From Streptosporangiaceae bacterium (GTDB lineage: Bacteria; Actinomycetota; Actinomycetes; Streptosporangiales; Streptosporangiaceae): 29,844 nucleotides of DNA. The stretch is taken from NCBI GenBank assembly GCA_030040475.1, contig JASHTQ010000154.1, forward strand, positions 1-29,844. Reading direction: 5' to 3'. This document shows, piece after piece, positions 23,644-29,844 of this stretch. Below the pieces are notes generated by a model. It worked only from the letters and a program-made list of their open reading frames with translations, was not told the origin of the DNA and did no database searches. Every line of letters starts with the position of its first letter. Position 1 is the stretch's first letter. The position numbers were made by a program, and so were the translations under genes.

Positions 23644-24972
23644 ATGATGGACTTCAGCAGGGTTCCGCTGGACGCCGGGGAGCAGGAGTTCCTCGACGAG
23701 GTGCGGTCGTTCATGGCCGAGCACGTCACCGAGGAGGTGCACGAGGAGGAGCGGCGCACGGGCAGCGGCTTCAACGAGCGCCTGCACTTGGCGCTTGGGG
23801 AGAAGGGCTGGGTCACGCCGACCTGGCCCCCGGAACGCGGCGGCGCGGGCCTGGACGCGATCCGGGCGCGCATTCTCGAACTGGAAATGCGCCGATCCGA
23901 GGTGCCGTCCATCACGGCCGGCACGACAAGGCTGGTGCTCGCGGCGGTGGAGAAGTTCGGCCGGCCCGACCTGGTCGCCGAGTTGCTGCCGGGGGTCGCC
24001 GCGGGGACTATCCGGTTCTGCCTCGGTTACACCGAACCGGACGGCGGTTCGGACATCGCCGCCGCCAAGACGCGGGCCGTCCGCGACGGGGACGAGTGGG
24101 TGATCAACGGGTCCAAGATCTTCACCACCGGCGCGCAGAACTGCCAGTACACCTTCCTCATCACCCGAACCGACCCGGAACTGCCCAAGCATCGCGGGCT
24201 CACGATGTTCCTGGTGCCGCTGGCCAGCCAGGGCATCGAGATCCAGGCCATCAGGACCTACGGTGGCGAGCGGACGAACATCGTCTATTACAGCGACGTG
24301 CGGATCAGCGACAGGTACCGCCTCGGCGGCGTGAACGACGGCTGGTCGGTCCTGCACGGGCCGCTGGATGAGGAGCACGGCGTCGGTCGTGGTAGCTCTT
24401 CGGCGCAGCTTGCCGACCTGTCCATCGGCACGTCCTTCCTGCAGACCCTCGGGCGTGCCATCGACGGGGCGCTTGCCTGGGCGTGCACGACCACCCGCGC
24501 CGACGGCAGCCGGCCTATCGACGACCGGATGGTGCGGTACCGGCTGGGCATGGTGGCCATGCACATGGAGGCCGGCCTGGTGACGCCCGGCCCGATGGGG
24601 CGGGTGAAGGGCTCGGACGCGCTGGTCCGCGGCGCGGCCGACCTGATGGACCTGATCGGGCCCGCTGCGCTGCTGTCAGAAGGCAGCCCCGGTGCCGACG
24701 TCACCGGCCCTGTCGAGTACGCGCACCGTTTCGCCCAGGGCACCGCCACCTACGGCGGGACCGTGGAGGTCTTCCACGGGATCATCGCCCAGCACGTCCT
24801 CGGGCTGCCGCGGCCGAGCTACCCCGGCTCGAAGACGCTGGTGAACCGAAAGCGGGAGCAGGCCGCGGGCTGCTTCAGCCGCACCAGCACCGGCAGTGTG
24901 GCGACTCCGGGTCGGTGCGCCGGAACATACGATGTGGATGCCACTGCCATGTCGCTAGAGCTACTTGAATGA
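23644..24972 (+). CDS. Acyl-CoA dehydrogenase, ChsE2/FadE-like subunit with extra C-terminal tail
   Basis: A 442-residue acyl-CoA dehydrogenase with the full three-domain pattern. The helical N-terminal domain includes GWVTPTWPPERGGAGLD. The FAD-binding middle domain shows CLGYTEPDGGSDIAAAKTRA and VINGSKIFTTGAQNCQY. The C-terminal domain ends in TYGGTVEVFHGIIAQHVLGLPRP-type sequence. Family members normally stop within a few residues of that LGLPR motif; here about 50 more residues follow, Arg/Thr/Ser/Gly-rich, with no domain. The natural stop may have been lost by a frameshift or rearrangement. ATG 23644 (or 23647) follows AGGGAG and lies 12 bp after the partner subunit, so both are co-translated and probably form one heteromeric alpha,beta-dehydrogenase. 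Confidence 0.86.
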   Translation: MMDFSRVPLDAGEQEFLDEVRSFMAEHVTEEVHEEERRTGSGFNERLHLALGEKGWVTPTWPPERGGAGLDAIRARILELEMRRSEVPSITAGTTRLVLAAVEKFGRPDLVAELLPGVAAGTIRFCLGYTEPDGGSDIAAAKTRAVRDGDEWVINGSKIFTTGAQNCQYTFLITRTDPELPKHRGLTMFLVPLASQGIEIQAIRTYGGERTNIVYYSDVRISDRYRLGGVNDGWSVLHGPLDEEHGVGRGSSSAQLADLSIGTSFLQTLGRAIDGALAWACTTTRADGSRPIDDRMVRYRLGMVAMHMEAGLVTPGPMGRVKGSDALVRGAADLMDLIGPAALLSEGSPGADVTGPVEYAHRFAQGTATYGGTVEVFHGIIAQHVLGLPRPSYPGSKTLVNRKREQAAGCFSRTSTGSVATPGRCAGTYDVDATAMSLELLE

Positions 24973-25030
24973 GACATTCAAGCCGTAACTGGACGCCACG
25001 AGCGAACCGCATCAGTCACAGAGACTGCCT

Positions 25031-25061
25031 GGAACCACTACCGTTCGGAATTATTGGTTCC
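25031..25061 (+). terminator. Hairpin after the dehydrogenase operon
   Basis: GGAACCA (25031-25037) and TGGTTCC (25055-25061) form a 7 bp stem with a 17 nt loop, 58 bp after the operon's stop codon. The loop is long and no T-tract follows, so the call is tentative. Confidence 0.35.
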
Positions 25062-25186
25062 GTGAAACCTTTGTTGGGCGAACTGGCCATCCGCGGGGGT
25101 GCCCCAGGCCAGCGGCCCGGGCACACAGCGCCCGGACCCGTTGCGGCACACCGCAGTGCCGCCTGGTCCGATCACCGGCTCGGGCG

Positions 25187-25288
25187 CCGGTCGGGCAGAA
25201 CTGGCGCTGATGTCCGGTTGCCGGTCGGGCCAGGCGGCGCCGATGGTCGGCTTACCGGTCGGGCGAGGCGACGCTGATGCCTATTAGC
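25187..25288. repeat. 34 bp tandem repeats derived from the aldehyde dehydrogenase 3' end
   Basis: CCGGTCGGGC begins three units at exact 34 bp spacing (25187, 25221, 25255). The rightmost unit is the coding end of the aldehyde dehydrogenase (residues ISVASPDR and the stop). The other two are diverged downstream copies of it. Confidence 0.85.
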
Positions 25289-26724
25289 TTGGTCTCCAGG
25301 TACTCGACGATGCCCTCCTGGCCGCCTTCGCGGCCGAGGCCGCTTTCCTTCATGCCGCCGAACGGTGCGGCCGCGGAGGTCGGGTTGATGTCGTTGATCC
25401 CGACGATGGCGAAGCGGAGCGCCTCACTGACCCGGATGGCGCGGGACAGGTCCTTGGTGTAGAGGTAGGCGGCCAGCCCGTAGTCGGTGTCGTTGGCCAT
25501 CTGGATGACCTCTTCCTCGTCATCGAACAGGATGACGGGCGCGATCGGGCCGAAGGTCTCCTCCCGGTAGATCAGCATCTCCGGGGTGACATCGGTCAGC
25601 ACGGTGGGCGCGAAGAAGGTCCCGGCATCGTACCGATCGCCGGCCAGGCGCTCACCACCGAGCACCAGGCCCGCCCCCTTTCCGACCGCGTCGGTGACAT
25701 GCTCGTCCATCTTGGCCAGCGCGCCCTCGTCGATGAGCGGGCCGATCGTGACGCCCTCCTCCAGGCCGTTGCCGGCCTTCAGCTTGCCGACCCGGTCGGC
25801 GAGCACTTCGAGGAAACGGTCTGCCACCGAGCGGTGCACGAAGATGCGGTTCGGGCAGATGCAGGCTTGGCCTGTGTTCAGGAACTTGACCAATGCGGCG
25901 CCGCGCGCGGCGTGCGCCGGGTCGGCGTCGGGGAACACGATGAACGGGGCGTGCCCGCCGAGCTCGAGGGATACGCGCTTGATCTGGCCGGCCGCACCGG
26001 CGGCAAGTCGCTTGCCGACTTCGGTCGATCCGGTGAACGTCAGCTTCCGCACGGCGGGGTTGGCCAGGAACTCGTCGCCCACGGTCCTGGCCCGGTCGGC
26101 GGTGACCAGGTTTACCACGCCTGCCGGGAGCCCTACCTCGTGCAGGATCCGGAACACCTCCACCGCGCACAGCGGCGTCTGCTGCGCCGGCTTCAGCACC
26201 ACGGTGCAGCCGGCCGCGAGCGCGGGTCCCACCTTCCTGGTGAGCATGGAGATCGGGTAGTTCCACGGGGTGATCGCCCCGACCACGCCTACCGGCTGGC
26301 GCAGGACCATGAACCGCTGATCGGCCCGGGCCGAGGGGATCATCTGCCCGTAGACGCGCTTGGCCTCCTCAGCGAACCAGATCAGGAAGTCCGCCGCGTA
26401 CTGGACTTCGATCCGGGCCGTTCGCAGCGGCTTGCCCTGCTCGGTCGTCATGACCCTGGCCAGGTCGTCGGCGCGCTCCAGCATCAGCCGGTGCGCCTCG
26501 TAAAGGTAGCTGGCCCGCTCGTATGCGGTTCGGCCCGCCCACGCCGGGAACGCCGCCTGGCCGGCGGCGATGGCGTCACGCACGTCCTGGGTCTCAGCGG
26601 CGCTGATCTGCGCTAGGACCTCGGAGGTGGCGGGGTTCGTCACTGGGAACGTCCGCCCTGATGCCGCGTGCCGCCACTTACCGTCGACGTACAGCGTTCC
26701 TGAGCCGGTGTCCGGTATTGCCAT
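25252..26724 (-). CDS. NAD(P)-dependent aldehyde dehydrogenase, succinate-semialdehyde type
   Basis: A 490-residue ALDH-superfamily enzyme. Catalytic residues are intact: Asn155 in TPWNYP, Lys178 in VLKPAQ, Glu254 in SLELGGHAP and Cys288 in NTGQACICPNR. The GQACIC context, with a second Cys two residues on, is typical of succinate-semialdehyde dehydrogenases (GabD type) and related broad-range enzymes, so it oxidises an aldehyde to an acid with NAD(P). In this locus it could process the short aldehyde or ketone-derived product released by the aldolase, but that is inference. ATG 26724 has GGAGGG 7 nt upstream. It lies convergent to the dehydrogenase operon and divergent from the VOC gene. Confidence 0.94.
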   Translation of the reverse strand: MAIPDTGSGTLYVDGKWRHAASGRTFPVTNPATSEVLAQISAAETQDVRDAIAAGQAAFPAWAGRTAYERASYLYEAHRLMLERADDLARVMTTEQGKPLRTARIEVQYAADFLIWFAEEAKRVYGQMIPSARADQRFMVLRQPVGVVGAITPWNYPISMLTRKVGPALAAGCTVVLKPAQQTPLCAVEVFRILHEVGLPAGVVNLVTADRARTVGDEFLANPAVRKLTFTGSTEVGKRLAAGAAGQIKRVSLELGGHAPFIVFPDADPAHAARGAALVKFLNTGQACICPNRIFVHRSVADRFLEVLADRVGKLKAGNGLEEGVTIGPLIDEGALAKMDEHVTDAVGKGAGLVLGGERLAGDRYDAGTFFAPTVLTDVTPEMLIYREETFGPIAPVILFDDEEEVIQMANDTDYGLAAYLYTKDLSRAIRVSEALRFAIVGINDINPTSAAAPFGGMKESGLGREGGQEGIVEYLETKLIGISVASPDR

Positions 26725-26746
26725 GCGGGCCCTCCGTGCCGGGGCT

Positions 26747-26761
26747 AACTATTTGGTAGTT
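26747..26761. promoter_or_regulatory. Operator candidate upstream of the aldehyde dehydrogenase
   Basis: AACTA-TTTGG-TAGTT is a perfect inverted repeat with 5 bp arms, 23 bp upstream of the start codon. Its left half AACTAT also begins the AT-rich motif shared by other promoters of the locus. Confidence 0.45.
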
Positions 26762-26817
26762 GTCCAAGTATAGACCAAAGACACCGGCTTGCACGAGGTA
26801 GGTTGGCAACGACGTCA

Positions 26818-26853
26818 CGCCGGATGGCCAGCGGCGGGGCGGGCCATCCGGCG
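26818..26853. other. Perfect 12 bp stem-loop between divergent genes
   Basis: CGCCGGATGGCC (26818-26829) and its exact complement (26842-26853) flank a 12 nt GC-rich loop. It lies between the divergently transcribed aldehyde dehydrogenase and VOC genes, where a terminator is not expected. Confidence 0.8.
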
Positions 26854-26906
26854 ATAGGCAACGTGGGACCTGGCCGTGCGGCGGTAGGTACTGTATTGTT
26901 CCACGC

Positions 26907-26915
26907 TTTTAGATA
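26907..26915 (-). promoter_or_regulatory. Partial match to the shared AT-rich motif, VOC gene
   Basis: On the minus strand this reads TATCTAAAA, matching the TATCnAA core of the motif, about 75 bp upstream of the VOC start. Confidence 0.3.
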
Positions 26916-26988
26916 TGATGAACGAGTTCTCTCGGGTTGATTTCAGCTGGCCGACGGCCGTCACACGAGCGAAGGAACGGGTCCTCAA

Positions 26989-27897
26989 ATGGCGATTGGC
27001 AAGCTCTTCCACATCATCCACATGACCGGCGACCTGCCCGCGCTCGAGGCGTGGTACGACGACGTGTTCAGCGTGCAGCGGGGTTTCCTTGACCACCACT
27101 ACATGGAAGGCGAGAAGCGCGATGCCTCGCTTGTCGTGCTGGGCGACTGCGTCATCGAGCCGCTGGCCCCTGCCTTCCGGGTGGAGGGATGGGACGTCAT
27201 GCCGCTCGGCCGGTTCTACCAGCGGTTCGGAAATCACTGGCACTCCATCGCCTGGTACACCGACGACGCAGGCGAGATCTGGCAGCGCTGTACGGACAAC
27301 GGCGTCCGCGTGTACGTGGAGGGCGGAGTGCGGACCACGGAGCGGCCGTCGCCTCAGGCGGCGATCATGACCCATCCGAAGGACACCATCGCGCAACTGG
27401 AGTTCATGAACCCGACAGGCACCCTGATGGAGTCCATGGATCCCCGGCTCAAGCCGGACTGGGACCCTAACTGGTGGGCGGACAACCACCCGCTCGGCCT
27501 GGTGGGCCTGGCCTACACCACGGTGCTCACGCGCGACCGCGACCAAGCCACACACGTCTATACCGACGTCCTCGGCGGCACCTTGATCGGTACGAGTTCC
27601 TCGGCCCTGACCGGCACCGACAACACATATATCCAGATGGGCGAGGCGGTCGTCGAGCTGGCGACCCCGGTGGGTGATGGCACGCTCGCCGCCGACGACC
27701 TGGCGGCCAACGGCCAGATCCATCACGCCGCGGCATTCCGGGTCAAGGACCTGGACCAGGCGGAGAGCTACCTGAAGAGCAAGGGAGTCGAACCGCTCGC
27801 CAGGGACGAATCCACCCTGCTCACCCGGCCCGACACCACGCACGGCGTCCCGTTCCGCTGGACCACGAGCGGCGTTCCCTCAGGTTCGGACGCATAG
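26989..27897 (+). CDS. Two-domain VOC (glyoxalase/dioxygenase-fold) protein
   Basis: A 302-residue protein with two VOC modules (about 5-145 and 165-290). In the first, His8 (FHIIHMTGDL), His85 (NHWHSIAWY) and Glu138 (AQLEFMNP) occupy the positions of the metal-binding His-His-Glu set. In the second, the first ligand position reads LAYTTV (no His) and only HHAAAF remains, so it is probably structural. VOC enzymes include extradiol dioxygenases, methylmalonyl-CoA epimerases and lyases; the two-domain layout with one active metal site is most like extradiol dioxygenases, but the sequence does not decide. GAAGGA precedes ATG 26989 at a rather long spacing. It is a single-gene unit beside the ALDH. 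Confidence 0.78.
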   Translation: MAIGKLFHIIHMTGDLPALEAWYDDVFSVQRGFLDHHYMEGEKRDASLVVLGDCVIEPLAPAFRVEGWDVMPLGRFYQRFGNHWHSIAWYTDDAGEIWQRCTDNGVRVYVEGGVRTTERPSPQAAIMTHPKDTIAQLEFMNPTGTLMESMDPRLKPDWDPNWWADNHPLGLVGLAYTTVLTRDRDQATHVYTDVLGGTLIGTSSSALTGTDNTYIQMGEAVVELATPVGDGTLAADDLAANGQIHHAAAFRVKDLDQAESYLKSKGVEPLARDESTLLTRPDTTHGVPFRWTTSGVPSGSDA

Positions 27898-28045
27898 CGG
27901 GTCGCTTTCATCGGCCACATTGCGACGGCGGGTGCGCCTGGCCGCGCGCTGCCGCGCCGCGATCGCCGGCATGGCTGTTCCGATGCGGCCTGTCGGTCGC
28001 GCTCCCGTGCCAGGAGCTCGGGTGGCTGGCGAGTTGGTTTATACG

Positions 28046-28069
28046 ATAATTTTAGAACTATCAAATTAT
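28046..28069. promoter_or_regulatory. AT-rich palindrome and shared motif, enoyl-CoA hydratase promoter
   Basis: ATAATTT (28046-28052) and AAATTAT (28063-28069) form a perfect 7 bp inverted repeat with 10 bp spacing. The spacer holds AACTATCAAAT (28056-28066), a member of the shared motif. The hydratase start lies about 35 bp downstream. Confidence 0.55.
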
Positions 28070-28104
28070 GGTCTGGGGTACTGGATGCAAATTCTGGGGT
28101 GCGG

Positions 28105-28806
28105 ATGGAGATAGAGCCTCCTGCCGATTCCGGCGCCGGGGTGATCCCCCTGGAGGGCGGCGCGGTGCTTTATCGTGCTGCGGGCAGCCTGGCCGAGGTC
28201 ACCCTGAATCGGCCGGAGAAGCTCAACGCGATCAATGGGGCCGTGCACCGGGGCGTGCTGGCGGCGCTGGAGCGAGCGGCCGGCGACGACGCCATCCGCG
28301 CGGTGGTCATCCGCGGTAACGGACGCGCCTTCAGCGCGGGCGGCGATCTGAAGGCCGTGGCCGCGGGCGAGGATGTCGGGCATCCGGCGGTCCTGGGCCA
28401 GGCCATCTGGAATCTGGCCAAACCGGTCATCGCGGCCGTCCACGGCTACTGCCTCGGGCAGGCCTGCGAGGTGGCCGCGGTCTGCGACCTCACGGTGGCG
28501 GCCAGGAGCGCCACGTTCGGCGAGGTAGAGATCAATCACGGCTGGGGCCCGCCGCTACCGATCACGCCGTTCGCGCTCGGGCTCAAGCGGGCGAAGGAGG
28601 TCCTTCTGCTCGGCGAGATGTTCGATGCCGACCTCGCGATGACGATAGGCCTGGTCAACCGGGTGGTCGATGACAGCGGGCTGGACGACGAGATAGCCAG
28701 GATCGCGGATCGGATCGCCGGCCTCAAGCCCGAGGCCGTGGCGGGCAACAAGAGGCTCGTCAACAGCCGCTATGAAACCGCGGGATTCACGCCTTGGCTC
28801 AGATGA
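28105..28806 (+). CDS. Enoyl-CoA hydratase/isomerase family protein, short C-terminus
   Basis: A 233-residue crotonase-fold protein. Oxyanion-hole segment FSAGGDL (76-82) and the second one HGYCLGQACE are present, and both catalytic glutamates are in place: Glu122 in ACEVAA and Glu142 in FGEVEIN. This supports hydration of an alpha,beta-unsaturated acyl-CoA, the step after the dehydrogenases. The protein ends at AGFTPWLR, roughly 25-30 residues before family members usually end (the trimer-forming C-terminal helices), so the 3' end looks truncated. GTG at 28099 is a possible alternative start two codons earlier; GGGG nearby is the only weak Shine-Dalgarno site. Confidence 0.85.
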   Translation: MEIEPPADSGAGVIPLEGGAVLYRAAGSLAEVTLNRPEKLNAINGAVHRGVLAALERAAGDDAIRAVVIRGNGRAFSAGGDLKAVAAGEDVGHPAVLGQAIWNLAKPVIAAVHGYCLGQACEVAAVCDLTVAARSATFGEVEINHGWGPPLPITPFALGLKRAKEVLLLGEMFDADLAMTIGLVNRVVDDSGLDDEIARIADRIAGLKPEAVAGNKRLVNSRYETAGFTPWLR

Positions 28807-28922
28807 GCGGGCTGGCGTGGTCTGTCCCCGGTACTCATGACAGTGAAATCGGCCCGGAATATGGCGCGTAGGCCACGTATGCGCGCCTGGCTTCCGACGC
28901 TGCCTGATGTATCTCCAGGCTG

Positions 28923-29510
28923 TCACGTATCCAATCGGCGTGACGCGATGGCGGAGGCGACCTGGTCGGCCCACGTGTAGTCGAGCGGGCCGACGCCGAA
29001 GATCAGGCGGTACCACATGGAGCCGTAGATGAGGTCTACGGCTAGGGCGGCGTAGCCGCTCGTTATCTCGTCGCGGGCCACCGCCCGGCGCAGAAGCCCG
29101 CCGAGGGCGGCGCGGCGGGTCGCAAGGAACCGGTCCCGGACCTCGTCGGCCATAGCCTGGTCGGAGGCAGCCGCCGCGGCCAGGTGGTGCAGCAGCCGCA
29201 CGGTGGTGGCATCGGCGGAGTCGACGGTGGCGCGCAGGAAGGCGCGCAGGTCGTCGAAGAGCGTTCCGGTGTCGGGCAGCGGGATGGTCTGCTGTCCCCG
29301 CTCGGCCAGCGCGTCCAGGAGCAGTTCGGTCTTGGAGTGCCACCAGCGGTACAGCGTCTCCTTGCTGACCTTGGCCCGTTTGGCGATCGCTTCCATGTGC
29401 AGGCCTGCGGGTCCTCCCTCGGCGGCCAGCTCCAGGGTGGCCGCCAGGATGGCCTGGCGGGCTCGTTCGCTGCGCGGCCGGCCGGGGCGCCGGGGCGGTA
29501 GGCATGCCAC
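28923..29510 (-). CDS. TetR-family transcriptional regulator
   Basis: A 195-residue repressor. The N-terminal helix-turn-helix spans about residues 15-62 (ILAATLELAAEGG, MEAIAKRAKVSKET, LYRWWHSK), followed by a helical ligand domain with TVRLLHHLAAAAA and a TetR_C-type end. The frame is open up to 29588, but starts there would place the operator sites inside the gene; GTG 29510, just before ACLPPRRPGRPRSE, fits the family and the promoter, possibly as a leaderless message. It is divergent from the SDR at 29587, with two identical-spacing operators between them, so it probably represses itself and the SDR. Its ligand is unknown; a CoA thioester from the pathway is one option. Confidence 0.9.
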   Translation of the reverse strand: MACLPPRRPGRPRSERARQAILAATLELAAEGGPAGLHMEAIAKRAKVSKETLYRWWHSKTELLLDALAERGQQTIPLPDTGTLFDDLRAFLRATVDSADATTVRLLHHLAAAAASDQAMADEVRDRFLATRRAALGGLLRRAVARDEITSGYAALAVDLIYGSMWYRLIFGVGPLDYTWADQVASAIASRRLDT

Positions 29511-29524
29511 GCACCAGATATTAC

Positions 29525-29539
29525 CGAACTCGCCGTTCG
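29525..29539. promoter_or_regulatory. TetR operator candidate 1
   Basis: CGAAC-TCGCC-GTTCG, an inverted repeat with 5 bp arms and 5 bp spacing, lies 15 bp upstream of the regulator's GTG start. Confidence 0.65.
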
Positions 29540-29541
29540 TA

Positions 29542-29547
29542 TATAGT
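29542..29547 (+). promoter_or_regulatory. -10 box between the two operators
   Basis: TATAGT on the plus strand lies between the two operator candidates and upstream of the SDR. The overlapping TATATA also reads as a -10 for the regulator. A matching -35 is not clear. Confidence 0.4.
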
Positions 29548-29551
29548 TTTA

Positions 29552-29568
29552 CCGAACGGAGCGTTCGG
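29552..29568. promoter_or_regulatory. TetR operator candidate 2
   Basis: CCGAACG-GAG-CGTTCGG is a perfect 7 bp inverted repeat. Its inner part, CGAAC-N5-GTTCG, has the same geometry as operator 1, 28 bp away centre to centre. Confidence 0.7.
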
Positions 29569-29586
29569 AAATGGAGGTACGCAAGC

Positions 29587-29844
29587 ATGGAGAACCGTCA
29601 GGTGACCGTGACCGGCAGCCAGATGGCCGTTCTCGGCCGGCAGGTGGCAGTGATCGGCGGCAGCACTGGTATCGGGCTGGAGACCGCCCGGCTACTCGCC
29701 GACAAGGGTGCCCAGGTCACTATCGGAGGGCGCAACCGCGACCGGCTCGACGGCGCGGCCAAGGAGCTCGGCGGCCGGGTGCAGGCGATGCCTGTGGACG
29801 CCGAGCGGGTGGACTCGCTCACGCAGTTCTTCGCCCAGGCCGGC
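29587..29844 (+). CDS. SDR-family oxidoreductase, 5' part only
   Basis: The first 86 codons of a short-chain dehydrogenase, cut by the window edge. After a short N-terminal extension (about 18 residues) comes the nucleotide-binding loop AVIGGSTGIGLETARLLA and the NADP-type basic segment GGRNRDRL. GGAGGT lies 8 nt before ATG 29587. It is controlled by the divergent TetR through the operators at 29525-29568. The catalytic Ser-Tyr-Lys part lies outside the window. Confidence 0.9.
   Translation, partial: MENRQVTVTGSQMAVLGRQVAVIGGSTGIGLETARLLADKGAQVTIGGRNRDRLDGAAKELGGRVQAMPVDAERVDSLTQFFAQAG

Noticed and set aside
22642..24564. A 640-codon open frame on the minus strand
   Set aside because: It is antisense to the two acyl-CoA dehydrogenases and has the low-complexity composition of a shadow frame.
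28863..28920. Two overlapping GC-rich inverted repeats between the hydratase and TetR genes
   Set aside because: Arms are only 6 bp with loops of 14 and 24 nt, no T-tract; too weak to call terminators at this GC content.

Overview
This is a GC-rich bacterial window with GC-ending codons, weak AT-rich islands confined to promoters, and a gene set typical of soil Actinomycetota. That set includes an Ltp/SCP-x-like thiolase paired with a DUF35 protein, paired acyl-CoA dehydrogenases, LLM flavin oxidoreductases, TetR and HxlR regulators and SWIM/SNF2 helicases. I would place it near Frankia, Streptosporangiales or Actinomadura relatives, but the species cannot be read from the sequence.

Left part (1-12.2 kb), housekeeping and accessory genes. 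A non-coding start carries a nested hairpin repeat. It is followed by two abutting gene remnants, a LuxR-type regulator ATPase fragment and an alpha/beta hydrolase that has lost its N-terminus and its nucleophile serine. Next come a UPF0104-type membrane protein, a SMARCAL1-like SNF2 helicase, a divergent HxlR regulator and cytosolic HtrA-like protease pair around a near-perfect palindrome, a probable operon glutathione peroxidase - LLM oxidoreductase - DUF6314, and a large SWIM/SNF2 helicase.

Right part (12.2-29.8 kb), a catabolic locus built on CoA thioesters. In order it holds an orphan ABC-type substrate-binding lipoprotein, a two-domain SDR, a thiolase-like protein, a free-standing squalene-cyclase-like protein, and a minus-strand operon of ADP-forming acyl-CoA ligase, second thiolase-like protein and DUF35 Zn-ribbon protein. 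These are followed by two acyl-CoA dehydrogenases in an operon, an aldehyde dehydrogenase, a two-domain VOC protein, an enoyl-CoA hydratase, a TetR regulator and a second SDR that runs off the window. Together they can activate a carboxylic acid as a CoA ester, dehydrogenate it, hydrate it and cleave a carbon-carbon bond by a retro-aldol or thiolytic step. This resembles steroid side-chain degradation in logic, but the substrate cannot be told from sequence.

Two things are not explained by the gene list. First, a dispersed nested-hairpin element occurs three times, and one copy supplies the stop codon of the two-domain SDR. Second, an AT-rich motif AA(C/G)TATCnA recurs in five promoter regions of the catabolic locus, with a weaker match in a sixth. 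The window is also unusually rich in short tandem repeats: 15 and 21 bp repeats in frame inside genes, and 16, about 20, 30-32 and 34 bp repeats between genes.
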